The position numbers and the translations under genes are program-made. The notes under the pieces were generated by a model, which saw nothing but the letters and a program-made list of their open reading frames with translations, did not search any database and was not told where the DNA came from. Below are positions 35,431-47,123 of a stretch of 64,000 nt of DNA, piece by piece; position 1 is the stretch's first letter; each line of letters starts with the position of its first letter. Source of the DNA: Trichodelitschia bisporula (taxonomy: Eukaryota > Ascomycota > Dothideomycetes > Phaeotrichales > Phaeotrichaceae); contig ML996709.1 of assembly GCA_010356995.1 (NCBI GenBank), forward strand, positions 14,606 to 78,605, read 5' to 3'.

Positions 35431-37084
35431 AGCGGCGTTATTGATGGAATAACGGGTCCGGGATGGCCAGACAGCGGCAATAAAATAGAAAAATACAGAT
35501 CATCGATCTATGGGTATATCAATAGATCGATAGCATGCCTAACAAGTGTGCAAACTACTCTGCCATAAATTGTCCAATACCCTACCGGTAGGCTTTACTA
35601 TGGATATCCCCGGGATCCCTCTAATAAAAAAGCGCCGAGACTTGGGAAATACAACACAACCACCCCAATCACGGGCACAAATTTCTTGCTATGCCGCAAA
35701 ACTATCAGCAGTATGCCGCAAGCCAAGGATGCACCAAATTACTCATCTTGCTAAGAGAATTCAATGGTGCATAGTCGACTACCAGTACCTTGAGGAGACT
35801 TGTAGTTCGGTATTTTATTTAGCTGTACAAAGCGCATAATACAATCCGGTGTATCTCTAGCCAGAGTCATATATATTGGTAGCTTAGCATTGTTATATTG
35901 TAGTAAGAGGTTTGTCAATCTGGAGCGGAGAAGCGAACTTTTTTTGGCCGGTCTGTCTTCTACTGCGTGGGGCACATCTTTCAGCCATGCCTCCCTCACA
36001 AATCTAGCCAGTTGTACGCTCAAAGTTTGGACACGTTGCACTACCAAAGCCGGTATCTTGCAGCCAAAGAAAAGATTGCTTGTAGATGGGTTCCTTCAAT
36101 AACTTTTGACTCTACGCAGCTCGTCAGAAAATTCTGGTAGCGTACCACTTATGTACTGCAGATTTTTGTCGCACGACTTCTCGTAACTGGTCTACCAGTG
36201 CCGAAGATGCCAGCGACGGACGCCTGTTGTATAAGAAATACATCCTATGTGCATTCTAACCCCTCCACTCAACCAAGCTCTTTTGAAAACGGAGTTTACG
36301 GAAATAAAGTGCATACCAAAGCAGCCCATTTACACCCAGCCTATCTCACTTCAGGCACTTGCGTCTCCCTACTACCACCAGAGTAAAAACTTGAAACACA
36401 CAATATGCGCAGCTCGGCGAGTTCTACGTTTCAGGCTTGTGATGCGTAGTGGTATGGAGATGCAAGCTTTTAAAGTAAGTTATTCACTGACTTGGCAAAA
36501 TAAAACTGAGCTGTCCGACCTAAGTAAGGTGGATGGTTCAGCCAGCTCAGTATGGTTGGGCCTCAGGCACCAAGGCTATGGTCTGCTCAGCTGGCATTGT
36601 AGGGATAAGACCTCTGAGGCAAGCATTAGGGTAGTAAGGCAGGCATTGTTATCAGGTTATAGCAGTTATTATTGTAGTACGGCAGGGAGCACTGCTTTAT
36701 AGCAGGCATAATTAGGTTATAGTAGCAGGCTTAGGCGGATTATATCTTTATCTATCCTACTCAGGAAGAGACTACCTGCGGACCCGCTCTCCCGATTAGG
36801 ACTAGCGCAGCAGTGCTCGCATCCCATAGATAGCTTGCTTCCTCCTACATCTCTTACCAGGCATCATCTCTCTCTCTCATTCACTTATTCTTATGTTCGT
36901 GACATTCATCCACGTTCCGATATGAGCGACGATACGAGACGTCACTCGCAGCTGCGTTTACCCCACCAAGTACCTGTGCAAGCACCAGCGCCCTACGAAA
37001 TATAAGATAATCTGTAAGATTTATACCTAGAGCCTTGAGGATGTACATTCATTAATTCTCTCATTGCATCATACGCCTCCCTGA

Positions 37085-37284
37085 TATTCTTTGTACAGCC
37101 CCTGTTCGTGCCCTGGTAATTGCCCAGGTGCAAATCGGAATCATTAACCAATTAAAGAGCTAGAGTTTAGTCCTGTAAAGAGTTCTTGATTTCTGTAACA
37201 AATCCTAGCACTTTGACTGGTCAGTGACAGGCGATTTGTACCTGGGAAAGTACCTGGACAAGTACCTGAGCCCTACAAGGGATA
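37085..37284. mobile_element. Palindromic MITE copy 2 (decayed)
   Basis: Same architecture as the copy at 35209: TA-TTCTTTGTACAGCC at the left and CCCTACAAGGGA-TA at the right. The core has AACCAATTAAAGAGCTAGAG opposite CTTTGACTGGTCAGTG, and the right arm carries three GTACCTG repeats. About 200 bases. It is more diverged than the other two copies, with many differences of the transition type. Confidence 0.7.
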
Positions 37285-38400
37285 GTAGAAATATTATTGA
37301 GGTCCTGGCAATAATTAGGTGTGGGTAATGATGTATGCGAAATGTGCATAGTAAGTTTGGAGAATATATAGAATAGCCCGGAAGGAGAATTTTGACGACC
37401 TTTTATTAGGGGCAAGTATAAGGAAGAGGGCATTATTCAACTGCTGGTGCGTAGCTGCCTCAGGGCACATTGTCAGTAGGGTAGGAGGTACGTAAGACTA
37501 TTTCGACGCATCATCGCTGAGAAGTAACTAGGAGAAACAGTATAACATCTTAGTCTTATTTGTGTACCTGTCCCTTTGATCATCACCCAATACTAGCACA
37601 ACAACATGGCTATTGTTTTTCATCCTCTTTCGCGCATCTTCGTTTCGGTCATCCCACGTTTCCCTACGTGCATCTCGCAACAACCGCGGAGTCTGTATGA
37701 GTTCAATATCTTTTGGCAGTCAATACCGGCATCTGTAAAAGTCCCCAATTCTTCTGGAAAAGAACTTGAGACTGAGCATGGATAGTGGATATATAATACC
37801 TGCGGTGTGCGTCTGCGGACTCACTTTAACCCCGACATCGGGGTGCCGCGTATATGCTCGCCATTGTCATTGCTTCGTCAGACTGTTGAAAAGGAAGCGA
37901 ACGGCAATTGAATCCTTTAACCTTATCAACTCCCAATGAGCTGCGCTGGCGGATTTCACGCCCCATAATTTCAGTTACTTCATCTGTAATCAGTCGCATT
38001 GCTATATATCTAAAGGAAAGCTCCCGCCTTATCTCATCGTATCCTACAATTCCTGATGTCCTGCATCTACAATATGAAAATAAATTTTGTTTAAAGCCTT
38101 TTATTAATTTGATTGTTGAGCTATGCTGGAGACAGGGCCACCTAGCTTAAAAGAGCTATTCTCCGTGTTAAGCTTTTTGCGCGATCTGAGATTAGCTTTT
38201 TGGGTACTCAAGTTCTCCTTTACGCGGCGTATTGTAAGTCGTATGCAATAACGGTTAAAAGGCGGCAGGGCGGCAAGGCGCGTAGAATGGTTGCTGGTTT
38301 TGCTGCCAACCTCGTAGTCAAATGCCTAACTTCGTTAGCAATTTCACAAGCCCAGTATTTTTAGCCCATTGCTGGAAAGCACAGACTGAGGATACGGATC

Positions 38401-38552
38401 AAATTTGAGTACTCACAGATATGTTCCCACGGAAGGCATGTAATATTATCTACGGGGTGCAGTACCCATGTCGCTCTAGGAGCTTCTGATCTGAGCGGTA
38501 GGGCCTGTTTCAGGCAGTACTCGGAAGTGGCTCTCATCTGAGTACCCAAATT
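38401..38552. repeat. Inverted repeat, 152 bases (second MITE-like family)
   Basis: Left arm AAATTTGAGTACTCACAGAT at 38401-38420 pairs with right arm ATCTGAGTACCCAAATTT at 38535-38552, with one mismatch and a two-base offset. The internal 114 bases have no coding content. The arms differ from those of the TA-flanked family, so this is probably a separate non-autonomous element or its remnant. Confidence 0.55.
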
Positions 38553-40287
38553 TTACCCCGAAATCAGTAAACATGACGCGGCAGCTTTACAAAGTCACTC
38601 TACTAAGACCTCATTACGTCGCACGATAATAGCAAAATCACCAGATGGTAGAAGAATTCGTTGAACTGGTCAAGTATTCCACGGGTCAAGGAGAATTTTG
38701 CGGAACTATAGAGCATTCCAATACGCTCGAAGCCCATGTAACCTTGTAGTTGAAACTCTGAACTTCCATCATTTTCTGAGGTTGGACGTCATGATAAGGG
38801 GGCTTTAGCCATTATTAGCCATTATAGCCATACCTAGCCACAAAATCTCAGGCCGCGATGCCGCTATAACTCATAGATCCATGCGGATGAAGACTGCCAG
38901 CTTACTCGACTCGTTAGAAGAATTGTAATAAACTGAATTTCTTTCCGTACCTATGTCGCATTGTGTGGGTTGTCCCTTGTTCTGCGGGCGTGCCCTCTGG
39001 CGTCCTCATTGCTGATATACCAACTAGAGAGCAGAATCTCATACAGAACTGTTCCGTTAAGAATTCTTACTCTCTAATTGGCCAGCCAGCTACTGGCGGA
39101 CCACTACGGATGCAAGTGAGGAGGCTAGTAAGGACTCCCGCAATACGAGGGATATATATAGTTTTAGGGGTTGGGGTGTTCTGGCTTCCTAAGTCTTTAG
39201 CTCAAATCCCTGCTCCGGACCCAAGCTATGCAACAAATCTTCTCTGCCAGTCCTTGGGCACGCCACGCTAGAATAACTGCTGGTACATGTCCCAGAATTC
39301 ACGGTCTGATAAACTAAGGCCGGCTTTGCAGTACACACGTTTAGGCCATAAAACGCAGCCATATCGTATCCATACGCATTAACTTTCCACTCTCTACCCC
39401 TACTCTACCCCATATATTTCCATCTTTAATTTTTGTTGGCTAAATCCATACCCTGTCATCAAATTTGTGCCACATAAACGGTGCATAGTCTTCTAATTTA
39501 CCTTGAACCCTTCTCAGGTAAAAATATGCGCCCATGTGGGTTAGTTTTACATGAGACACGTCACCACATATTCTACTAAGGACACGGGCTATCGGGTTAA
39601 GATACTGGCATTAGCTCTTAATCTTTGGGTTAGATAGTTTGTATCTAGTTCGTCCTATCAGGACTGCAGATACTATATACTCCAGCACCACAGATATTTA
39701 GATAATATGTCGCCCCGCAGGCTTAGACATTAGCATTAGGTATTCGTCCTTACATTGCGGTCATTACAGATTACATAGGAAAACTCCTGAATAGCTTAAA
39801 ATCATTAGAATTTACACGACGCCTCGTAAAAAGAAAATTAGAAGCCTGCTGCTGTCAGGATCGCATATATCGTGCAAAAGGAAGACTTCTTTTCTCATGA
39901 AGACAGCGCGAACGTTAATAAACATATTATTATGGAAGAGGTTTAACCATGGTCACTGAAACTATTCTTATGGTGCCGAGGAAGCTTGCGACCATATTGT
40001 TGCCAGTTATTGTATTGCATGTGAGCGGAATATCAAACTGATGTTCAAGGTTATTTGCTCGCTGATGTTCAAGTCTGTCAGGGGACAGCTTATTCAAATT
40101 TTGCCAACCAGATTACTAGCTTGCCACTTCACTAAACCGGATGCGGGCGCCGTTGGGATTATACGGCCACATGCTCTGATGCACATATTGATCAATCACA
40201 TTCCCTAATCTATACCATGACGCCATTATTTTTCTGTGGTAAACACCAAGTCGCGTCGCACTCAAGTGACGTGATATACTCGGAAGA

Positions 40288-40510
40288 TATTCCTTGTACG
40301 GCCCGGGTACTGACCAGGGTGCTAGCTCAGGTACTCGTCGCCTCCGTATCCGCAATCATAAACCAGCTGAAGAACTAAATTCTGTTATAGAAACCGAGAT
40401 GACTTTACAGAACTAAATTCTAACTCTTTAATTGGTCTATGATAGCGGATACGTGGGTGACGAGTCCCTACGCCATTACCTAGACCAGTACCTGGGCCGT
40501 ATCAGGGATA
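40288..40510. mobile_element. Palindromic MITE copy 3
   Basis: Starts TA-TTCCTTGTACGGCCC and ends GGGCCGTATCAGGGA-TA. Internal palindrome: ACCAGCTGAAGAACTAAATT opposite AACTAAATTCTAACTCTTTA, each next to the matching TCTGTTATAG / CTTTACAG arms. 223 bases, nearly the same length as the copy at 35209. It lies 450 bases left of the gypsy element. Confidence 0.75.
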
Positions 40511-40761
40511 GCTTCTATGAGAGAGATGAAAATGAAGTAGTCGTGAAGTTGTAGAGCAAGCTATCTACGTAGAAGGGGATTTGTGTGTGTAGAAGCGCCA
40601 AGACCCGAACACGCTACGCCTAATCAGGAAACCGTCCCGCGGGTCGGCTCTTATGGGAAGGTACAAAGTCCAGACCGTCTGGCCTTAATGCCTGAGGCAC
40701 CTATAACCTAGAGCTGGTTAACTATCTGAAGCCCCTAGGTCTAATATACCCCCTTAGCTAG

Positions 40762-40793
40762 TGTCATGGGAGGATACCATCTCTCCCATGACA
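40762..40793 (+). repeat. Perfect 11-base hairpin
   Basis: TGTCATGGGAG at 40762-40772 and CTCCCATGACA at 40783-40793 form a perfect inverted repeat with a 10-base loop. LTRs often start with TGTCATG-like sequence, so this could be the edge of a decayed solo LTR. No second copy is seen in the window. Confidence 0.5.
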
Positions 40794-40963
40794 AGATATA
40801 AAGGTAATAGATTAAGCTATCTACTAAGAACTAGCTTAAAGGTGAATGCTAAGATATTACGTAATACGTGAGTAGCCTATGCTCTAGCGCTATAAGTAGC
40901 CAGTACAACAGTTCCATAAACCACGCTAGTCCTAAATGGGAACCGGCCCGCTCAGGTCGGTTT

Positions 40964-41171
40964 TGTCACGGTATGACACCCGGTTTCTGTTGCTCCATGG
41001 GCTCGCACCATCACCGGGTTTGTATGGGGCTTGGCGCTGTGCCAAGCCGCCACACTCACACTCGTACACCAGGCCTACTTACCCGCAGTCCCTGACACCT
41101 TTACTCCGTAGCTTTACAATCTACGTCTTACCCACATCTTGATCGTGCATGCGTGATTGTTGACGGTGACA
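40964..41171 (+). repeat. 5' LTR of the gypsy element
   Basis: 208 bases, opening TGTCACGG and closing GGTGACA, so the ends carry the short TGTCAC/GTGACA inverted repeat usual for LTRs. By eye it is identical to the 3' copy at 46862-47069. It contains AGCTTTACAAT at 41110-41120, the complement of the putative primer site just downstream. Confidence 0.95.
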
Positions 41172-41172
41172 T

Positions 41173-41183
41173 ATTGTAAAGCT
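41173..41183 (+). other. Putative self-priming primer-binding site
   Basis: ATTGTAAAGCT begins two bases after the 5' LTR and is the perfect complement of 11 bases inside the LTR (41110-41120). The Tf1/sushi group of Ty3/gypsy elements is known to prime reverse transcription from the folded 5' end of its own RNA through such a pairing. The assignment is by analogy. It also suggests that the transcript starts near 41110. Confidence 0.6.
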
Positions 41184-44100
41184 CCCTGTTTCAAATCCTC
41201 AAAACAAACCTACGGAAGCTTCTCCCTCAAAAGAGATCACTTTCGCAGGCCCCTGAGAAAACAGAACTTTCGGAGAAACAGCTTTGCTGAATCGCGGAAG
41301 AGTCTGGAAACGTGCGAGCGTTTGCTACTAGCAATCGAACTCTGTGGCTGCCTATTTCACCAGTCCACTTCTCTGTCACTGCATAACTTTGCAAACACCA
41401 CACCACGATCGCGGAGACTGCAAATCTTCTCCTCAATCGCCTACCTTCCTCCATCCACCGAACCACTCTACACGCCTAGAGAACTAGTGGAGAGGAACCT
41501 CTGTCAATTCAGATCTTACGATACACCGCCATGGACACCGATATGCCTGACGCTGCCGCTACGGCAGCGCCCCAGGGTGGCGACGGAAACCGTCCGGTCA
41601 ACACTGGCGAGCAGGCTGTAGTCATCCCCTCGATCGCCATTACCAAAGACCAGGAAGAAACTGTCATCATCCTCACCGACGAGAGGGGGTCGCTCGAAGC
41701 CAAACACGGGTCGGCCTTACGGACGTCGGTGCACGCAAACCCTACGCGGTGGTTCCAGGCAATCGTGAGCACGTCTCAGCGTGAGGCGGAGCTACTCGAG
41801 AAAGCTAAGGCGACAAAGAGGAGTTACGACGATGCGATCATCCAGCTGAATCGGTTGACGGTCAAGAACGACGATCTTGACGTCACTTGCGACGAACACG
41901 CCACCAAGCTTTCCTCGAAGAAGCGGGAGTTGGAGATTGCCCTTGCGGACGTAGCGCGTTTGCGGAAACAGCGTGATGACTTCCGCGCCAAAGTCTCTGC
42001 GGCTGAGGAAGAGGTCAAGATGTTGAAGGAGGCGAGTAAGAAGGCAAGCGAGCAATCGTTTGCAGACAATCGTCACCTCCAGCCGGAATACCTTGACTTC
42101 ATGTCGGATGAGGATCGTCTCACTCCGGATATGCCGCTTCGCCCAAAGCCGCGTGGTAGATCTCGGTCCCCGGGTCTCCGCGCCCCGGTAATGAGGCAGC
42201 GGTCGAGGACCCGCAGCAGCCAGAGCTTGAACGTGCGTACATACGTACACAACTATCCTGACGCGCCAAAGTTCTCTGGCACCGACAAGGAGGATAACTA
42301 TCTTCAGTGGAAGATGCAGGTGCAGTCCAAATGGAACATGACCGGAGACGCATACGAATCCACCTGGGCTCGGATCAACTACCTTCGTGATCGCTGCAAG
42401 GGTGCCGCTTTCCAACTGATTTGCGACCGTGCGGATCCTTACGGGAAGAATCCGTACACATCGGTCGATCAGGTTTGGGCGGATCTAGACAAGTATTTTA
42501 AGCCCGAGAACGAGGAGATGACGGCAAGGAACAAGGTTGCGGAAGCGAGCTTCGCGATGCAGCCTGGCGAAGATATCAATGACTTCGTCTTGCGCTTCAC
42601 TGAGACAATACGCCCCCTGGATTATTCCGATGCCGGGAAGGCTCATCTGTTCTACACAAACTTAGTGAGAGCGTTGAGGTTGAAGCTGTCTGACGGACAC
42701 GACCTGCCACCGTTCGTAGATCTCCTCATCCGCGCCAAAAATCTGTTTACGCAGCTCGAGGGCGTGTATGGAAAGGGCAAGGTGGGAATCACCGAGACAC
42801 AGAGGCCGAAGAAGGGTGAGGATGAGAAGCCGAAAGGGAATAGACAGGCGCAGGGCTCGGGAGGATCTACAACTCCGAACCTGCGTATCCCGCACCGTCC
42901 GACCGCCTTATTCGGAGCCCTAAAGGACCAGAATCGCTGTATCCGTTGCGGAGAGGTGGGCCACGAGCATACCGAGAAGGAGAAGTGCCCTCTGTTCGGG
43001 AAAGCCGCGAAGACGAATGCGGAGATGACCGTAATCGTAGCCAGCACCGACGAAGTCAAGCCGTCGGGAAACTAAAGGCTCCAGGGGGAAGACCTTCCCT
43101 GGGGCTGAATAGGAACGAGGCAATGAGCACAGTGCGGAAACGCAACCTCAGTGTCCCATCAGAACCACATCGCAAGCCATCGATCGAGGACCTCTGTGAG
43201 GAGGACGTCCTGGCGTTCGGAACAACATTGCAGCCTTGCGCGTTGACAGGGATGATGTGTGAATGCTGTGCTGCTGATTGGGCGAGTAAAAGTACCGATC
43301 CCCTGGGGACGGGTACTTTGCCACAGCCAATTAAAAGAGACTTGAAGATCCAGCCCCTGGGTGGGAGCTTCGCGACACAATGGGAGCTAGAAGCGACCAT
43401 CTGGCCCAATTACCAGGCGAAGCAAGTAAAATGCCTAGTGGATTCCGGAGCTGGAGTGCGTACATTGATCAGTAGACGCCTTGCTGAAGATTTCAAGTTG
43501 AAACCCGCGCGTCTGGGGAGGAAGATCCGACTCCAGCTCGTTGATGGCAGAGTTGTGGAAGAGGAGGCGGAGACAGTGACCCTCCGGATCCGATTCGGTA
43601 CAGGCGATGGCCATACCGAAGAGATAACGGGTTACCTAGCTTCGCTGAGTCAGTGGGACGTGCTCCTAGGCATGCCATGGCTGGACGACCACAACCCAGA
43701 CATGAAGCCGCAGCCGAGGCGACTAACGTTCAATTCTGACTTCTGTCTCAAGAACTGCTGTGCGGGAGGGAAACCGGTGATCGTACAAGGCCGGTCCGTA
43801 AGGCACCAACCTGAGAAGCTCGAGGACATCCGCGAGGTATGCGCAGAAGCATTCCTGGAGCTCGCTCGGGACCCCGATATCGAAATACTGGCGTTGTCAT
43901 TCAAGCAACTAGAAGCATGGGCAAAGACGGGCGAGCTGGATAAGCCTGACTTCTGTTATGACGTATCAGCCGTGTCACAAGCAGACATCGACCGATACTT
44001 TGAAAAGCGCGCTAAGGGCCTGCTGAGCATAGAGGAGCTGAAGAAGCGCGTCCCTGAATGCCTACACGAATTCGTCGATCGTTTCGATCCGAAGGAAGCC

Positions 44101-46861
44101 GATAAGCTGCCGCCACACCGGGAGGGTGTGGACCACGTCATTGAGTTAGTGCCCGGTGCCCAACCTCCGCATCGGAAGATCTATGGGACGTCACCCGAGA
44201 AGGCCCTCGTCATCAAGACCTACATCGAGGACATGCTGAAGAAGAGGTTTATCAGACCTAGCAAATCGAGCTTCGCCTCCCCGCTCCACATCGCGAAGAA
44301 ACCGGACGGAGGAGTGCGCGTCTGCGTGGATTACAGAGAGTTAAATGCACTCACCATAAAGGACAGAAACTGCCCACCGCGGTTGCAGGAGACGATGCTG
44401 CGCTTACGTCGGATGAAGTGGTTCACCAAGCTAGACATCATCCACGCGTTCAATGAGATCAGGGTAAAACAGGGCTGTGAGCACATGACGGCTTTCCTAA
44501 CAAGGTACGGGCTCTTCGAGTACCTGGTGATGCCGTTCGGGTTGTGCAATTCCCCCGGAACCTTCCAGAGGTTCATCAACAGCGTTCTATTCGAGTATCT
44601 CGATAAGTTCGCCTCATGCTACAGCGATGACAGCCGAAACGAATTATGAGATTTATGATAAAGAACTGCTCGCAATCGTCAAGGCGTTCGACACCTGGCA
44701 TTCGGAGCTCGGAAACGCGGGGCAGAAGGACCCTGTGAAGGTTATCAGCGACCACAAGAACCTGAAGTACTTCATGGAGACGAAGAAACTCACGCCGAGA
44801 CAGTTCCGTTGGGCTGAATTCTTAAGCCAGTTCAACTTCAAGATCACGTACGAGCCGGGAGAAACGAACAAAGCCGATCCACTGACTCGTCGGGAGCAAG
44901 ACCTGCCGGTAGGGGAGGACGATCCACGGCTCCAGGTACTCCATAGGACAATTTTGAAAGCCGAGAATGTCGAGCCAGGGATGGCTGTCGCGGCAATTGT
45001 TGCACATGAGCTTATCGACGACGTAATAATGGGGCTCCCGGAGATCATCGCCAGCATATACGCTATGGCAGAAGCGGAAGAGCGGCAAATTAATGATCCG
45101 GATCTTCACTCCGATGAGAGTTCGGGCGACGAGGACGAACCTGAATTGCTTGACCCCGAAGAGCTTCTCGAGGAAATCAGTAAGGCGTGGCCAGAAGGGT
45201 CACCAGATAGCCACGAGGATCCGGTCTTCGCCGCAATTGTCGCCGCGAAGCAGAGCGACATGAGGAGGATTCCTCTCTCGCTAATCCGCAGTGGCATTCG
45301 TGTTGAGCTAAGTCGGTGTTCCATTCAAGACAGGATACTGATGCACGGAAAACGCGTCTACGTCCCTGACGTGGGAGACCTGCGGGCGAAAGTCATTCGG
45401 ATGTTCCATGACACGAAAGCCTCGGGCCACGCCGGCCGATCAACCACGTTCGCCAGAGTATGTGAGGGATACTTCTGGCCGGGAATGTCAGCCACCGTCG
45501 CACGCTATGTCAAAGCCTGTCGGGGTTGCTCGCTCTCCCGTACGTCGAGGGAGGGGAAGCACGGTCTTCTCCAGCCACTACCTATCCCTGACAAGTACTG
45601 GACGGATATCAGTATGGACTTCGTCACAGAGCTTCCCCCGTGCCACGCATACGGCAGGATCTTTAGGCACATCCTGGTCATTGTCGACAGACTGTCGAAG
45701 AGACGCCGGTTCATCGCGATGGACTCGCTCGAAGCGGAGGCCGTAGCGACAGCGTACATCGAACACGTCTGGAGATCGGAAGGGTTCCCAAAGTCGATCG
45801 TTTCCGACCGAGGGTCCCAGTTCACGTCACACTTCTGGCGTCGCCTCTGCGAGCGCACCGGAACAAAGCCGAAGCTGTCAACAGCATTCCACCCGGAGAC
45901 CGACGGACAGACGGAACGTGCAAACGCAGGTCTAAAGCAGTATTTACGCTGCTTCACCAATTACCTACAGAGTGATTGGGTAGATCTACTGCCGTTCGCC
46001 GAGTTTGAGGCCAATGCGGCACCTAGCGAGTCGACAGGCATTGCGCCGTTCCTGGCCACCAAGGGATACATTCCGAACGCGGGGTTGCAACCAGAATTTC
46101 CCCCTGTACCGCGTGAACCTGCGCACGTGAAGCTCGAAGTTGATAAAGCGGATAAGCTAGCGCAGCGCATCGGCTGCCTCCAGAGCATGTTAAAGGACAA
46201 CCTGGCGTGGAGTCAGGCTAGGCAGAAGGAGTTTGCCGACAGGAAGCGTCTCCCTGCCCCGGAGCTGATGCCTGGGGATTACGTATTCCTGGACTCCCGA
46301 AACATCAAGACAGAACGCCCGAGCCGTTCCCTCGATCACAAACGCATGGGACCCTTCAAGGTCTTGCAAGTAGTCGATGGAAGCGCCTGCGAGTTAGAGC
46401 TCCCAGACACAATGAAGATCCACCCTGTGTTCCACAACTGGCTCTTAGAGCTAGCAGACGCGGAACCAATCACCGGGCAGCGACAGAAGACCCCGGAACC
46501 AATTGTCACGGAAGATGGAGATCCCGAATGGATCGTTCAGGAGATTGCGGACAGTCGGTGGGCTCCTCGGGAGGCTGATCCGTCCGACACTCGTCGCGGG
46601 AAGCACCGCCGAAAGCTACTACAGTACAAGATCAAGTACTCCGGCTTCCCTGATTGGAACAAGAACCCTCAATGGCAGCCGTATTGGGACACAGTCGGAT
46701 GCCGGGGCTTGCTCGAAGCTTATCACAGTGCCAATCCGACAAAGGCCGGTCCACACCCGAGCTTTGGCAACAAGGAAAGTTGGGAGGAGATTACCAATGA
46801 GATGTATCGTCTCTCCAATAACAGCTGAGGGGGGGGGCATTCTTTCGAAGGGGGGGGGTCG

Positions 46862-47069
46862 TGTCACGGTATGACACCCGGTTTCTGTTGCTCCATGGGC
46901 TCGCACCATCACCGGGTTTGTATGGGGCTTGGCGCTGTGCCAAGCCGCCACACTCACACTCGTACACCAGGCCTACTTACCCGCAGTCCCTGACACCTTT
47001 ACTCCGTAGCTTTACAATCTACGTCTTACCCACATCTTGATCGTGCATGCGTGATTGTTGACGGTGACA
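46862..47069 (+). repeat. 3' LTR of the gypsy element
   Basis: 208 bases, identical by eye to the 5' LTR. It is preceded by two poly-G tracts within about 35 bases, the likely polypurine tract, and followed directly by the GGTTT target duplication. Confidence 0.95.
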
Positions 47070-47123
47070 GGTTTTGCCTCATAGATGCCTTACTAACAGA
47101 ACCACCGAAGCTATAGCCCCTAT

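Larger units (their letters stand above)
31458..40963. other. AT-rich, gene-free island with decayed repeats (RIP-like)
   Basis: About 9.5 kb with no gene recognised. Base composition shifts to AT-rich from roughly 32,080, and open frames become short on both strands. It contains three members of a palindromic TA-flanked element, another inverted repeat, and a perfect hairpin (each listed). The pattern resembles fungal AT-isochores produced by repeat-induced point mutation of transposons. Dinucleotide indices were not calculated. The only frame above 150 codons (31,516-32,073) starts at GTG and has no recognisable domain. Confidence 0.7.
40964..47069 (+). mobile_element. Ty3/gypsy LTR retrotransposon, young, pol broken
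   Basis: A 6106-base element with LTRs at both ends and a 5-base target duplication GGTTT (40959-40963 and 47070-47074). Parts in order: 5' LTR, primer-binding region, gag at about 41.5-43.1 kb (coiled region and one CCHC zinc knuckle near the end), then pol to about 46.83 kb. Pol shows aspartyl protease, reverse transcriptase, RNase H and integrase (zinc-binding and catalytic core domains), with a chromodomain-like end. G-rich tracts precede the 3' LTR. Domain order and the terminal chromodomain point to a fungal chromovirus. The two LTRs look identical, so insertion was recent, and the element is not AT-biased, unlike its left flank. Pol appears broken, with at least one break, so it is probably not autonomous. 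Confidence 0.93.

Noticed and set aside
39190-39230. tRNA-like B-box (GCTCAAATCCC) in the AT-rich island
   Set aside because: No matching A-box, acceptor stem or anticodon arm could be built around it. No tRNA or rRNA gene was found in the window.
31458-40963. CRISPR-like or satellite array suggested by repeated GGTAC/CCTAGG motifs
   Set aside because: The repeats belong to arms of the palindromic elements and are not regularly spaced; this is also a eukaryotic nuclear sequence.
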